From: Maylandia zebra
Lineage: Eukaryota > Chordata > Actinopteri > Cichliformes > Cichlidae
Reading direction: 5' to 3'
DNA: 64,000 nucleotides
NCBI RefSeq assembly: GCF_041146795.1
Contig: NC_135178.1
Span: forward strand, 4,594,844-4,658,843
The number at the start of each line of letters is the position of its first letter. Positions within the stretch are counted from its first letter, which is position 1. This document shows, in pieces, positions 48,297-60,600 of this stretch. A model generated the notes under the pieces. It searched no databases. It saw nothing but the letters and a program-made list of their open reading frames with translations, and was not told the origin of the DNA. The position numbers were made by a program, and so were the translations under genes.

Positions 48297-51196
48297 ATGG
48301 CGGCCCCCGTTAAAAAGATGGTTGGGGTTTCGGACGACTCCAGCAGCAGTGACGACGAAGTACTTAAAAGATGTCAGGAGGCGGTTTGGGAGACGAAGGC
48401 TGTCAAAAGCAAAGGTTAGTGTTTGCCTCCTCTGTTTGAACCGAGGGGCCAAGCTAGCATACGTGCACCGCTAGCCGTTCCCAACAGGTACCCCGGAGAA
48501 GTTTCCACAATATTTATAGTCCATCCATAAAGAGCTGTCGGTCAGTAACATTTTCTAATGAAATTTATTTAATTGGTTACAAATAAACATTACGGTAAGA
48601 CTCTAAGAGCATAGCGCAGCTTTAGCTAGCCCCTGAGCTTGCTAAATCAACACAGTGCGCGGGTTTAATCAGCTGCAGTGTAGCTCTGTTAAAGACACTA
48701 ACTCTCTGTGTTTTAAGATGCGGATGCCAGTGTGAAAGAGTCAAAGCGGTAAGTGTTACCTTTTAAAATATCCATTTGCTTCTTTTAGTGTTAAATATCC
48801 GTCCAAGTGTGCAAACTGCTTCAATGTTCCAACAGAATACATTGTTGTTCCTTTCACTATTGCACAGGAGGGAAAATGTATGAAAGGTTTAGAGTATTTC
48901 CAGATTTGGTTGTTTGACCCACAAAGATGTAACACGCTGTTGTTGTTTCACGCACAAAAGCTCTGTATGTGAACTTTGTGTCTTTCCAATGTGAGCAGTA
49001 AATTGTAATGATATTAGATTCAATTAATGTGAAAAAAAAAAAAACCCCAGATGTACTTAAAATTAGTTTTTGTAAGCTATGACTATCCATCTGTTCTGCA
49101 AATTAATCTCGCATTGCGTAATAATAATTTGTTGGTTCAAGTTAATGTTTTTAACTCGAACCAACCCTGATTTCTTTATATTTTGCTTAGAATTGTTTAA
49201 AGTAGTCTTGAGCAATAGTTCTTCGGGCTTTTCAGAAGGTCTTTCAGTGTTTCTTTGGACATCGGTTACTTTTTCACTCACTTTCAGTTCAGTCATTGTG
49301 CCTGATCATTTTCAAAGGAATGTTGTCTTTCCTTGTTTGTTTGTTGAGCCACTTAACACTGATTAACACAACATTGTGTCTTTAGGCACTTTAATAGCAG
49401 CCTGTCACAAAAACACATTACTTGTTACCATTTCTTTAGTTGAAACTATGAAAAATCCCCAAGAAAACACAGTTTGGCAGCCACAAAATAATATTTTTAC
49501 GCCAACAAAGTGATTACTAAAAAGTTATTGGCCAAAAACTTGGCATGGTTCATAGCGTGTCTTTAAAAAATACGAGTAGATGAAACAAATGGAGAACTAA
49601 AAATATCTACAACAGATGAACAGTATCTGAGGGTTATGCCCTTAAAAACAGGAAAACGTTTAGCAAAGACCTGACCTGAGTGATGCCCCTCTGTTGATCC
49701 ATCTGTTGTTCATGAAGCCTTATAACAAATGGTCTCAGTGGAAGTGTGGCTATCAAGAACCCATGCTAAATTACACAAGAACTGGACTGAAAATCGTTGG
49801 CAACAGATCTGATGGAGGGAAGAATCCAAATTTGAATTTTATTGTTCAAATAATTGTTAATATGTACGGAGGAGGTCAGGAGAGAGGTACAGCAGTGAGT
49901 GTCTATACAGAGGATTTGGGGGTTTTGGGCAGTGGTGTTGGGGATCTTGTCAAAATTGGCAATGAAGTAAAACTTACATAATTAAGAAAACACACAATGG
50001 GATACTATCAGTCGTAGATTGAGGCCAGACCATAACATTAGTGAAAGAGTGTGAGAGAATCTTGCAGAAACATCCAAAAAGCTTTAAATGTCCTCCAAGA
50101 AGCCTGGAGAAATATTCCTGCAGATTACTGAAAGAAAGGGCAGAAAAATCTGCCTGAGAGTTCAGAGTCAGAGGCTCGAGACTTTTGCAAAAGGCTGTAG
50201 ATCCTTTATCTCAGTAGGCAAGTACAGAGGTATCTGTTTTTTGTTTTGTTTTTTATATGAATGTCAGAAATAAAATAAGCTTCATAAAGTTTTTTTGTAT
50301 AACAGTCTCGTTGTCGCTGACCATGAACATGATGGCAACGAGCTCCAGGTCACGCCAGGATTCCAGACGCATGTTGCCAGAAAGTTAGGACACTTTCTTG
50401 ACAGGTAACGACTCTGGCTACAAAAAAACAAAAAAAACCCCTTTTGTTTATAATAATTGATAATCATAAGATTATCTTATTAACCATTATATTTGCCTGT
50501 CAGTTGTATTTCAGAGATAAAGCCTCAAACTTCATCCTGTTTAGAACCAGCTAAATGTAACAAAGATGATGATGAGGAGGAGGAAGGTAAAGTTTCTGGC
50601 TCTTTAAGAAGATTTTGTTTCTATGGGAACTTGTGTTCATCTCTTTAAACCTGACAGTTTTCTTCTTCTAGGATTTCGTCTGTTTTCTACATCAGTCCCA
50701 GGAAAGAAAGCTGAAGATCCTCCCGCCCCCGTAAGGCGTCGGCCTGCTCCCAGCTCAAGGTTCTTCATCTCTATTAATGTTTTCTTCCTTGTGTTATTGA
50801 TTCATTTTTATTTCCCTCCGTATGACATTCTTTCTCTCTCTGCCCTTCAGCGACAGCGATGATGAGATGGAAATGAGGCTGAAAGAGGCAGCGGTGTCTG
50901 TCAAAGATCTGTTACCCTCGTTGGTGCTCTCACCCCCTTCGATGGAGTCTCCTTGCTCGGTAAAAATGACAAAGACGAAGAAGAAAGATACAGAGGGAGA
51001 AGAGAGCCGCGTTAAGAAGAAGAAGAAGAAGAAGAATCAGGAGGATGGGGAACAGGTGGACTCAGATTCTACTCCTGATGCTCAGAGTAATGGTGAGCTC
51101 ACAAACTCAGAACAGGAACACATGCAAGTCAAAGTAAAACGGAAAAAGAAGAAGAAGAGGCAAGAAGAAAACGCAGAGGAAGAAGCATTGCACTGA
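48297..51196 (+). CDS. custos: Custos (C12orf43 orthologue)
   Basis: Six exons join in frame: 48297-48414, 48718-48748, 50306-50404, 50504-50586, 50672-50759 and 50851-51196. They give 254 aa against 262 in human C12orf43. The N-terminus is MAAPVKKMVGVSDDSSSSDD followed by LKRCQEAVW. The core DGNELQVTPGFQTHVARKLG and GFRLFSTSVPG match the family. The second acidic-plus-RCxEA-like motif (SDDEMEMRLKEAAVSVKDLL) repeats the N-terminal one. Lys-rich clusters near residues 185 and 240 look like nuclear localisation signals. In frog and fish Custos is a nuclear regulator of beta-catenin signalling in head development. Exon 2 is only 31 nt. The gene is tail to tail with hnf1a, as in human. Confidence 0.93.
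49180..50200 (+). mobile_element. decayed Tc1-type transposon (copy 3) in custos intron 2
   Basis: The left end near 49,190 (AAAGTAGTCTTGAGCAA) and the right end near 50,175 (GGCTCGAGACTTTTGC) match the family of copies 1 and 2, more diverged. Interior words such as AAGCCTGGAGAAATATTCCT match the transposase 3' region of copy 2. No open frame survives. Confidence 0.6.
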
Positions 51197-51900
51197 TTTT
51201 TAATTATTTTTTAAATGACTTTCTGCCACGGTGAATTCAAAGATTTAAAATATTTTTATTCAAAAGCTGGGATTGGTCTTTACTTTGTCATTAATGATGG
51301 TAAAACAAAAAAGTGAAAATATTTCAAGGTGAGTTAAAAAAATGCAGGTAACATGCTGATGACAAGTTTCAGATCAGTTTACATTTTGTTTAAATTCTAA
51401 AACATTTACAAATATTTGAATAAAAAAATACACGTCAGTGTTAATCTTCCGTTGATTTTCTGTGTCGAGTGAATTTCCTGTGTCCTCGTTTCAGTGACAG
51501 TTTGACGTTTGAGTCAAACAGTGTCATCGCTCAGGTGCAACTCTGGGTTTTCAGTGTTACGAAGGCGACCTGCTTCTTACTTTGGTACATCTTCATGGTA
51601 ACCTACACTGCAGACCTTACCTGCTCGTGTTTCTGTTTCTGTAGTTTTATCTTCTTTTGTAAAATTAGTTGCACTGCTTGTCCACGTTTCTGATTGGTCA
51701 GATCTAGATTGGAAAGACCCTGGTTTGACGCATCAAGTTCATAACAGCTTTCGGGTGACTACTTATTCTGAATGCTGATCTTGGGGTGGATGAAGCCAGT
51801 ATTTTGGGTATTTTGAACTTGCTTTGTAGTACTGGCCCCAAGCTTACATGGCATACGTCCCGATTCACTCCTGAATCCAGCTGACAGTCAGGAGACTCTT
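51197..51900. other. convergent 3'UTRs of custos and hnf1a
   Basis: The two stop codons face each other across 704 bp. The first custos AATAAA is at 51419-51424 on the plus strand. The first hnf1a AATAAA on the minus strand is at 51255-51260. If both are used, the two transcripts overlap by about 180 bp or more at their 3' ends. Confidence 0.5.
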
Positions 51901-54900
51901 TTACTGTGCTGTGGAAACCATTTGTGCAGGGATGTAGGAGCTGATTTCTGTCGGAGACGGTGAGAGGAGGTGAGATTGATGGCTTTCTGTCGCCTGAGAG
52001 GAAGGATACAGCTCGAGGCTCTCGGATGAAACTGTTAATTTAAAAAAGAAAAGAAAAGAGGCTTCAGATTGTTTGAAAACAGTGTTTGTGTTGGGACATT
52101 TATGAGGATCAGGCTACAAAGACATCTGAGAGTCTATTATCTTTGGGTTCTTTTCTGTGAAGGTGTAGAAGGTAAAAAAAAAAGTTGCTGATATCAGTCA
52201 ATTGATGTACACATGATAAGAAGTAAATAATGAAACATCTCTGATGGACTAGCTAACCACCCTGTTGGCTTATGCGCCGTAGCCAGCCTTGCTCTATGCA
52301 CCATGTAATGGGTAAATGTCAGCTTTTGGCTTTGTGCAGTGTTTGAACCAGTCGTCTGCTTTCATGGTCTCCTCTCAGCTGCTCCTTTTAGGGGTTTCTA
52401 CAGCAGATCATATGCCTCCATCTCACCTCTAGCACCCTCCTCTGTCACACCAACCCTCTGCACGTCCTCCTTCGCTACATCCATGAACCTTCTTTGTGCT
52501 CTTTGTCTTTTCCTCCTCCCTGGCAGCTCCATCTTCAACATCTAATCAGCGTCTAATCTTGTCCATCCTGCTCACTCCCAATGAAAATCTTAACACCAGC
52601 TCGGCCTCCTGTTATTTTGTCAAAACCATCTTCTCCAAAGCATTAGCATCACCCCTTCGATTTCCAGCTTCAAACTCGTGAGCCTGTCTGACACTCTTCA
52701 CATAATCTTCCTTCAGGATCACCCCTAATCCATTTTTCTTCCTGTCTACAGCACGGTAGAACATCTTGAATCCACCTCCAATACTCATGGCCTTGGTTTG
52801 CTTCCACCTGAGGCCTGTACTATGAAGCCAGATTTTGGCTTATCTAGATAACTTCAGGGTTAACTCTGGGTGTTCTGTACTGCATGTGGTTCACTTTTTG
52901 CCATGGTAACTTATGCTTATATCCTTACTCTCATTCCCCATTATTGTATCTGTAACACGCAACTTCTGTCGCTGCTGTGCTACTGGAAACTGAATTTCCC
53001 GAAGTAACCCACCCAAGGGATTAATAAAGTTTCATCTAATCTAATCTTATGCCGTGAACCTTACCTGGACCACCTGACCAACCAAATCTCCCAAAAATAG
53101 CATCACTATCCCTGGAATCAGGCAGATCTCCATGCATGAACAAGTTCATGGAGCATCGGTAATAATGAATATGTAAATATAGATTTTTACATGCAACTTT
53201 ATTCCTGTCGGCGCTAAACAATTTTACAACAATTTTATTTTTTCAAGACCTCATATCAAATTTCCACTAAGGTTGAATTCTATTTTTATATTTAGTCTTT
53301 ACTCTCAAGCTGTAAACGGCACCCAGTCTCCAGCTGAAGGAATAAAACTCGAACTGTCAGGAGCCGGTTATGTTTTGAGTTTCAGTTTCACATTTTTACT
53401 GATGCTTTTATTCGCAGCATGTTTTATTCTGCTGGATGAATAAGTTTTAAATGTTCGGCGTGTTAAGCCGTGCCTTATTAAACCCACCGAATGAAGTGCA
53501 AACTGCATCACATTGTGACGGGAATGAGAAAGGTATCAAATGGTGATTAAAGATCTATAAATATAAATACGACTGTTATTAAAAGGATCAGATGAATGCT
53601 GCAGAAAATTGATAATCTGGTGATTTATAGCACAATCAGTCTTAATTCCAGTGAATCATTTTTTTGTGGAAGTCATGATTTGTAAAACGCCCCTTTCAGT
53701 TTGCTCAGACCCTGCCAACATCACCCCTTTCATATGAACCCTTGATCAACTCGTGGGACCGTTTCTCCTGATTATCAGTGAATCCAGGTGACAGAAAGAG
53801 CTCTGGTCTCCTGCAATATATCCAACTTTCCTGTCAACATCATATCATCAATCTCTATCCCTTTATCAGTCCCTACATTTACATGCTGTTTACATCTTTG
53901 TACCTGGTGCAGGTGAGTGTGGTTGCATGTTTAGAGAGTCTTCCTGTAAAGGTGCGTCTTCCTGCTCCTCAGGGTCTGTGGTCAGAATCTGCCCGAAACA
54001 AAAATCAATGATTTAGGTTTTAAAACTAGATGCTCTGAACAGACTGAGCTCTGGTCAGTCCCAGTACCTGTCTGACAGTAGTGAGGCTGGTCAGGCTGCT
54101 GCTGTCTGCGATGACCATGGCTTGCGAGAGCAAACTGGACGGGTGGTACTGGGGCGAATCCGATTTGCTGTACACTGGAACGACAAACAGATGAATGAAT
54201 CTTTACTCGGGGATGACATGTTGAGCTCTAGTCTTCATGTTACTGCAGTCTTACTGTGACATGGCAGCTGTGCCATGGTTGCCATGAACGGACTGGCAGC
54301 CATGTGACTCTGAAGCTGCTGTGGTATTGGCGGCTGAGGAGAGGCGTGAAGCTGCTGCTGGAATGAGATGGGCTGCAAGGTTGTGAAACCGCCTCCCATG
54401 TTGTTTATGACAGGCACCGTCTGAGGTTGCGTGGAGGCTAAACCTGTGAAACAGCATTGACGTTGGTCTGAGAATTTTTCCCCTTATTACAAAATGGGAA
54501 ATAAAGGGAACCAATGTTACCAATGAGAAGGGAGGACTCCCCCAGACTCATGACGCTGGGCACTGAGGCCATGATGAGGCTCTGTGAGGATGCAGGTGAG
54601 GCAGACAGACTGTGCAGGGAGGTTAGAGTGCTTACTGGGGGTAGTGGCCCACCGCTGGACACCTGAAACCAGAGGATGGCATGTTTAGGGCAGCTGGTAA
54701 TTTAGCATATTGAACCACGAGGGATCCGGACACGAGCTCTCACCAGCTTGGGGTTATGGGTCTCGAGGAGTGTGTGGCTTGGTTCCAGTTGGACTGGACT
54801 CACCATGAGATGCCCCACTCTCTCCCCTCCGCTGCCTCTGGCTGAGCTCACAGTGTCGCATGGGATGTGCTGGCTGTATTTCACACCTGGGGAAACAACA

Positions 54901-57265
54901 ATCATCCAGTCAGTCCCAGAACATTTATAAGGTTCGTGGTTTACACACATCACAGCTGACTTTGGTCGATTGCTCCAAGTCTAAATAGAATAAAGGTAAA
55001 TATGAGCATCCAGCAGCACAACCAGTAGAGTCATGTCTCTAAGCCATTCTGATTTCCCTCTCAAATTTCCATACATGAGGATGGGTTATTACCGTGCTCG
55101 GGACTGGGTGGAAGGTTGGCGTTGGAGGATGAGGCAGTCTGACTGCCGAAAGGCGTGTCGAGGGCCAGTTTGTGACGAAAAGCCTCCTCTTTCCGACGGT
55201 TAGCGAACCAGTTGTACACTCGGACTTCAGTGACCAGGTTAGAGCCGAGGCCAGCAAGCTGGGAGGGAGACACGCCCCTCTGGAGGCATTCTGCCCTGAA
55301 AGAGGAAATCAGACTCTCTTTATTACAATCTTTATTACAAGTGTTAATTGTTATAAATCTATAGAAATATATGATCAGATGCCAAGAATTTAGATCAATC
55401 ACAGCAACCCTATAAAAACAAGATAAATGAACACAAAATCAAAATCCCGTCTCACCTGTTACATTCCTCCACCAGCCCCTCTCTTTCCTCCTTGCTCGGG
55501 TTCTTCTGTCGTTCGTAGGCGTGGAAGAGGATCTGCAGGGATGCTGGACCCCACTTGAACCTGTTCCTCCGTCCTTTCTTGGTGTCCTCCCCTTGGTCCT
55601 TCACAGTTGCAAGGCCACGTTTGGCATTGGTAAACTCTACATTTAAAAAGTTAGCATGGTTTTTGTTGTTGTTTTTAAACACCTCACATTTTTCTTTTAT
55701 TTTTGCACTCTTGGAGCTCCAGCACGGCTTGTGTACTCACGCTGGCTGATCTCGCACTGCTTCTTGACATACCAGGTGTACAGAGAAGCTCTTTTTTGGT
55801 TCTTCATGGGCGTGCCTTTGTTGAGGTGCTGGGAGAGGTGAGACTGGTTGAGTCCCGTGGACTCCACCACCTCCCGCTGAGGTAGGTTATGCTGCTGCAT
55901 GTAGCTTTTTACCATTTTTGCAACATGCCAGGGATCCTCACTGTCAGACAGACAGACAGACAGACACCTGAGCTTAAAAACGGCCCACCTTATAGTTTTG
56001 TGCATTTTTATTTAGTGGACTTTTCCTTAACAGATACCAGTATATGTAGAAGTGCTAACCAGGCAGTTTGTCACATCAGTAGGGATGTAAAATATGACCA
56101 CACAAAGAGAGGTTTGTTGACAAAGAGAGATAAGAGAGAGCACGGGGGAACAAAGTCCAGCCCTTTCAGATCACTGGAATGGAAAACATGTAAAAGATTT
56201 ATGAAGCCTAATTTAACACTTCCTAATTATCAAGTTGAAAACGTCATTAAAGACACACCAAATTATTTTGAAAGTCTCAAACAGCTTCCAAACATTTTGG
56301 TAAAGGTATCGGCAAAAATTAGTTGGGTTTTTTTTTTAACAATCCTATTTAGAGCGAGCTTTTCCCCCACTTTTTTAAACATTTAATGTTTATGACAGAA
56401 TGTCCAATGTTTATATGTCTGTGTTCCATATTTTCAGGATCAGGCCTTAAAACGGAACGGACAAAAATCACTCATGCGTTGCGCAAACACAGTCTCACAT
56501 GACTAGCTCTGCTCTATTAATCTTCACCTCAGGCTCTTGGCTTATTTATTAAGAAATGGTCAGGGAATAATGATGAGGGTGGGTAATTAGTAACTAGCAA
56601 AGGAGGAACCCTCTTTATATTCGCCCAAGAGCCAGACTGCAGAGAGAGAGTCAGAGAAGCATGGCAAGGAGGGAGGATTTGGTAAAGACATGGGGACAGA
56701 GTGTAAGAAGACAATAGGAATAGTGGTGTTAACAGGTAAATGCGTAAAGTATTGCTTCGACTCTCAAGTGTGTGGTTTTGACACACGGGAGGTAACACAA
56801 AGACGAGGAGAATCAGAAGCGGTGGCAAGGATGTTGTCAATTTTCAGAATTTATCCGACCGGGTCCTACTGGAAAAGCTGCTGAGTGAGAATAGCAGTTA
56901 CCGAGACATTAGGATGATTGTCGCTGTTGCCATTAAGCTTCCAGAGAAGTGCCAGGATCTACTTACTGCAGTAGGTGCTCGACTTCAGTCCTCAATTTGG
57001 ACACCTCCTCTGGAGGGAGCTTCTCCAGTTCTCGGAATATAGGTGGCGGGAAATCCATTTCTCCCTCCTCTGAGCTCTCTCCATCCCCCCTTTCTCCCTT
57101 CTCGTTGCCAGCACTTGCCCTGTTTCGTTCCAGTTCCCCCATGGCTTGGATCAGAACCTCCCGGGACAGTCCAGATTCCAGCAGGGCCCAGATCAGCTGC
57201 TCCTGCAGGGCCGTCAAACGACTCGGCCCCGCTTTGGCTGCCTCAGCCCTCTCCTCTACCTCCAT
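51901..57265 (-). CDS. hnf1a: hepatocyte nuclear factor 1-alpha
   Basis: Ten exons join in frame: 56967-57265, 55741-55940, 55456-55636, 55093-55295, 54744-54886, 54521-54662, 54255-54443, 54068-54174, 53904-53988 and 51901-52031. They give 559 aa against 631 in human. Residues 17-45 ([17 protein letters not shown] onward) are the dimerisation helix pair. Residues about 100-185 are the POU-specific domain ([33 protein letters not shown]). Residues 188-270 are the atypical homeodomain with the long loop, containing [12 protein letters not shown]. The rest is the Ser/Pro/Gln-rich activation region. The last exon reads [12 protein letters not shown] and ends AQMVSTAQ, matching the human terminus. 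It binds GTTAATNATTAAC sites and drives liver, pancreas, gut and kidney genes. The exon 1/2 joint gives His in LLHEDPW where human has Gln. The call is firm. Confidence 0.96.
52339..52800. repeat. LINE-derived fragment (3' region type)
   Basis: The words CCTCCTCTGTCACACCAACC and GTCCTCCTTCGCTACATCCA belong to a sequence I recognise as widely dispersed in fish genomes and associated with the 3' part of non-LTR retrotransposons. There is no reverse transcriptase frame. The exact family is not assigned. Confidence 0.4.
52805..53045. repeat. dispersed repeat, possible PIF/Harbinger MITE scrap plus non-LTR tail
   Basis: GGCCTGTACTATGAAGCCAG and GTTCTGTACTGC words resemble the termini of a common fish MITE. 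The right side, with GGGATTAATAAAGT before a short ATCTAATCTAATCT repeat, resembles a non-LTR or SINE tail. Confidence 0.35.
55941..56966 (-). other. hnf1a intron 1
   Basis: Donor GTAAGT follows base 56967 and the acceptor precedes base 55940. Besides the microsatellite I see no exon or element; the plus-strand open frame at 55889-56386 is composition only. Confidence 0.7.
55943..55967. repeat. CAGA tetranucleotide microsatellite at an hnf1a splice acceptor
   Basis: About five CAGA units on the plus strand read as TCTG/TGTC on the hnf1a strand, ending directly at the exon 2 acceptor (GACAG before base 55940). The repeat makes up the polypyrimidine region of this acceptor. Confidence 0.85.
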
Positions 57266-57549
57266 TAGTCTTATGTCTTACCTCACTACTGCCTCGCAAA
57301 CAAACTGCTCTCATGTGCACTACCACGCTCAAACGACAGCCACACAGCCAGTGCCAGGCCCCATTATTTTATATCTGCAGTCCCTCTTCAGCTCATGAGA
57401 AAGTAAACTTTCATTTTCCTTTGCTGAATCCTCCCGATGTGTCCAGAGCTGTCCGGTTTTAGCTTTTCACTTGTTGTTTTTGCTTTCAAAGGTCAATTTT
57501 CTTTTAATCTAACCTTCCTCCTATTCACCCCCTCCTCCTTACGTGCGCC

Positions 57550-57602
57550 CTGTGAACTTTGTCCCTTCTCCCTCAGTCCTCAGCAGGGACCAAAGTTCAT
57601 CT
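57550..57602. promoter_or_regulatory. hnf1a: paired HNF4-type DR1 sites upstream of hnf1a
   Basis: Two near-copies of the HNF4 core CAAAGTTCA lie in opposite orientation: GTGAACTTTGTCCC at 57552-57565 and GGGACCAAAGTTCAT at 57586-57600. They are about 290-335 bp before the hnf1a start codon. In mammals an HNF4A site with AGTCCAAAGTTCA activates the HNF1A promoter and is mutated in some MODY3 families. Position and core match; binding is inferred. Confidence 0.6.
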
Positions 57603-57699
57603 TAAAAACAATAAATAAAAATGAGGGGTGTTGCACTGGCAGAGTCCACAGTCTACTTCTCAGAGCAGAAAACTGATAAGACAGTGGGGGGAAAACATG

Positions 57700-60600
57700 A
57701 CTTGGAAAGTTGGGAGCTTTTTACGTATAGCTTTTTCTCACACGGAAAGGACATTTTAGAAAAATAGTTTTGGGCTTTTTTCTTTCTTATTTTTCATTCT
57801 TATTTTTTCTTATTCCATACATTTTATTTGTTAATGCATATGTAAAATATAAAGAAATAAATAAGTCAATAATACACGGAGGAGCAGGAGATCAGCTAAG
57901 CAGGAGCAAAGTTTGATTTGTCTTTTCTGCCAGGAGAGGGCGCTGCTGTGTTATCTTTACATTAGACTTTCAGGAAGTTGCTTCATGTTAGGGGCCTTGG
58001 TGGAGTGTTTTCTGTCATGAACATGAGTTCAAGACAAGAAAGGACAAAGAATAAGAAAGGAATAAGTTGGCACATCAGTTTCCTAAAACATTTCCACATT
58101 TACTGAGAGAGTGCTTTAAGGTCGACCTCTAACACTGTGCTCCCCCCCCCCCCCCCCCCCCTTTTTTTTTTAAATCAATGTGCACAAGTCAAACACTTTG
58201 GACATCATCGACTACTTGTGACTATTTCACAAATTAAACTTTAAAAAAAGGAGCAAGATTTTCTCTTTTTTTTCCCTTGTTTGAAATACATGTGCTTATT
58301 TCTAATCTGATTCCAGCAGCACATCCCAGAAAGAGCTAAGAAAAGTGCAACAAGAAATTGGACAAGTGTAATGCAAAAAGCCCCAGACGCCTGTTTTAAT
58401 ATCTTACATTTAATTATGTTAGTTAGCAAAATTTCCAAAGAGCACCCCAGTGATGAATCTTGTAGAAGTAAATATGGGAAGGGGTTTAGACCACATGTAT
58501 TTTATTCCGTGTTTTAACTATGTAATAATCCAACTTACTTTAAACTCTTCAGTGAAATTGGGAAAAATCTCTGCATTCTTTGTGCATAAGGACAAAGACT
58601 GATGTCGAGTGTCTGTGATTAAAATAGACATAATTATGTAGTGAAAAATCACTGCATGGGCTCAGAAACACTTCTGAAAACCACCGCCAGTGAACACAGT
58701 CATCATGCATCCACAAATAAAAGTTCAACTCTGCCATGCATCTAAAAACAAGACCCAGAAACACTGCTGCCTTCTCTGGGCCTTACTGCTTTTAAGACAG
58801 CCTCAAGTGAAGTGGAAAACCTTCCTGTGGGCTGTGAAATTCAAAACTGAGGAGAGAGACCACCTGGTGTGTTTTCAGCGTGCAGTTCAGTACAGGGAGC
58901 GCATGACTGCACATGGCATGAGGTAACCAAGAGCACCTGTGAGGGCACCATTAATGCTGAACGATGTATACAAATCTACAGCTTTTAGAGCATCAACTGC
59001 TGCCATCGTGATTATTTTAGCACGACAGTGCAACCCTGCACATCTGCAGGGTGCTGCTAAACCAGGCTGCTTGCATATTTGGCACATTATGAAATGAAAC
59101 AAAGAAAACGTGCACGTCAGCTGCAAAGCTGAAATTCTATGCAAAGCATGCAAAACATTTTTTTTAAAATACAGCAGTAGGCCTATGCAAATTCTGCATT
59201 TTGCATTTCTGATATGAATATAATCTTATTGATTTTTGACTATAGATCTGATTCTTTATTGAGTCCCTTATTAATTCTTGATCAGTTTTCTTTGTGGAAA
59301 TTATAGATGGACAAAGGCTTGGAAATCACTGCTGAGTTTGACATCTGTGCGTTGATAAAGAAATTTATATGCTTGGAGAAATATGATTCCGGTATACTGG
59401 ACAACTTGAAAGTGGTTCACCATTCCCATCTCTAATGTTTAAACTTTAAACTGTTCGGCTGTTGAATTCGAATAATATTATTGTTTCCATAGATTTGCCT
59501 TCCCCCTGTCTCTCCCGCTCTCTCCCTCTCTTTTTTTTAATCCACCCTCTTGTTTTTTGACAACATAAGTTGGCAGGAAGACTAAGTTGGAACTGAACTG
59601 GAAAGGAAAGAGGGCAAACTGAATAGGAGAAAACCTTTGAGAGTTAATGTAGTCTTTTATCTTTCCTCTTTTCTCTTTACACTGTAAAATGCTCACTTTC
59701 TCTGCCTGGATCACCTAATACTATTCTCAGGTTCGGCCTATCAGCACCTTTTTGTGTTGAGCTCCTGTTACCCCACCCCACCCTTGGGAAGATGGCATTA
59801 TACTGTATTTGGAAGGGTAACAGAGCTGCCTCTATCTCCCTGAGACATGCCAGTGACCTGTAATTAAGTCCCATTGTACTATTCAGAGGAAACTCCTCAC
59901 CAAAACGGACAGAGGGCAGTTGTGTGTGGATTTCCAGCAGCTCAGATACCGCTGTGACTAATACCCCACCACACAAGCTGGGTTTATCAAAAAGGAACAC
60001 ATGCAGCACACATTAGAGCTTGCATTTTCCCTCTCTGGAGAACTCAAAGCTATGTTGATTGGTAATGAGATACAATCCACGCTGTCCATCTCTCATTAGT
60101 GAGCCATTGCTCGCTAGCTCTCTCTCTCCCCCTCGGTTTCTGTTTCTGCCTCTGCCTAGCGTTAGCCCCCAACCACCACCAACCCCACCATTCAACCCCA
60201 TTGATCATGCATGCAGAAATTTAACACACCCCTTAATTCCTGTCCAAATAGCCCCTGTCCCACTTCCAGAGCTTCATCTGTTCATCTGCAGAGGGTAGAG
60301 TAGGCCTGTTTGCAGGCAGGACACTGACTGCAGCACTCAATGAGGATAAACTGTGCTGGAGAGGACAATCGCAAACCTAAATCAGTGTCTGTGTAACATA
60401 GGATGTGTGCTGGGTTGTGCGCTCTGGGCTCGAAGTGTTTCTATAAGGCATGGAAACACTGTGGAGGCATGATCTGGAGGCTGTGTTTTTACTTGTTTTA
60501 AAGCAGTTTGGTAGAAACCAACAGAGACCATGCTAGCAGAAACCACCTAGAAACTTTGCTTCAAACCATAACGATTGCATAGGACCGCATGCATTTATAC

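Larger units (their letters stand above)
52032..53903 (-). other. hnf1a last intron, repeat-filled
   Basis: The donor GTACAA follows base 53904, and the acceptor TTAACAG, behind a CTTTTCTTTTCTTTT tract, precedes base 52031. A LINE-like and a second dispersed repeat occupy about 52,340-53,045. No other exon is in phase. Confidence 0.7.

Noticed and set aside
53700-53840. A possible short last exon of hnf1a after the GCAG at about 53,817
   Set aside because: It would end in a sequence unrelated to HNF1. The exon at 51901-52031 keeps phase and matches the human C-terminus.
55889-56386. 165-codon plus-strand open frame
   Set aside because: It lies in hnf1a intron 1, partly antisense to exon 2, with no domain.
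59677-60009. 110-codon minus-strand open frame upstream of hnf1a
   Set aside because: There is no family resemblance and no splice or promoter support, so I treated it as chance.
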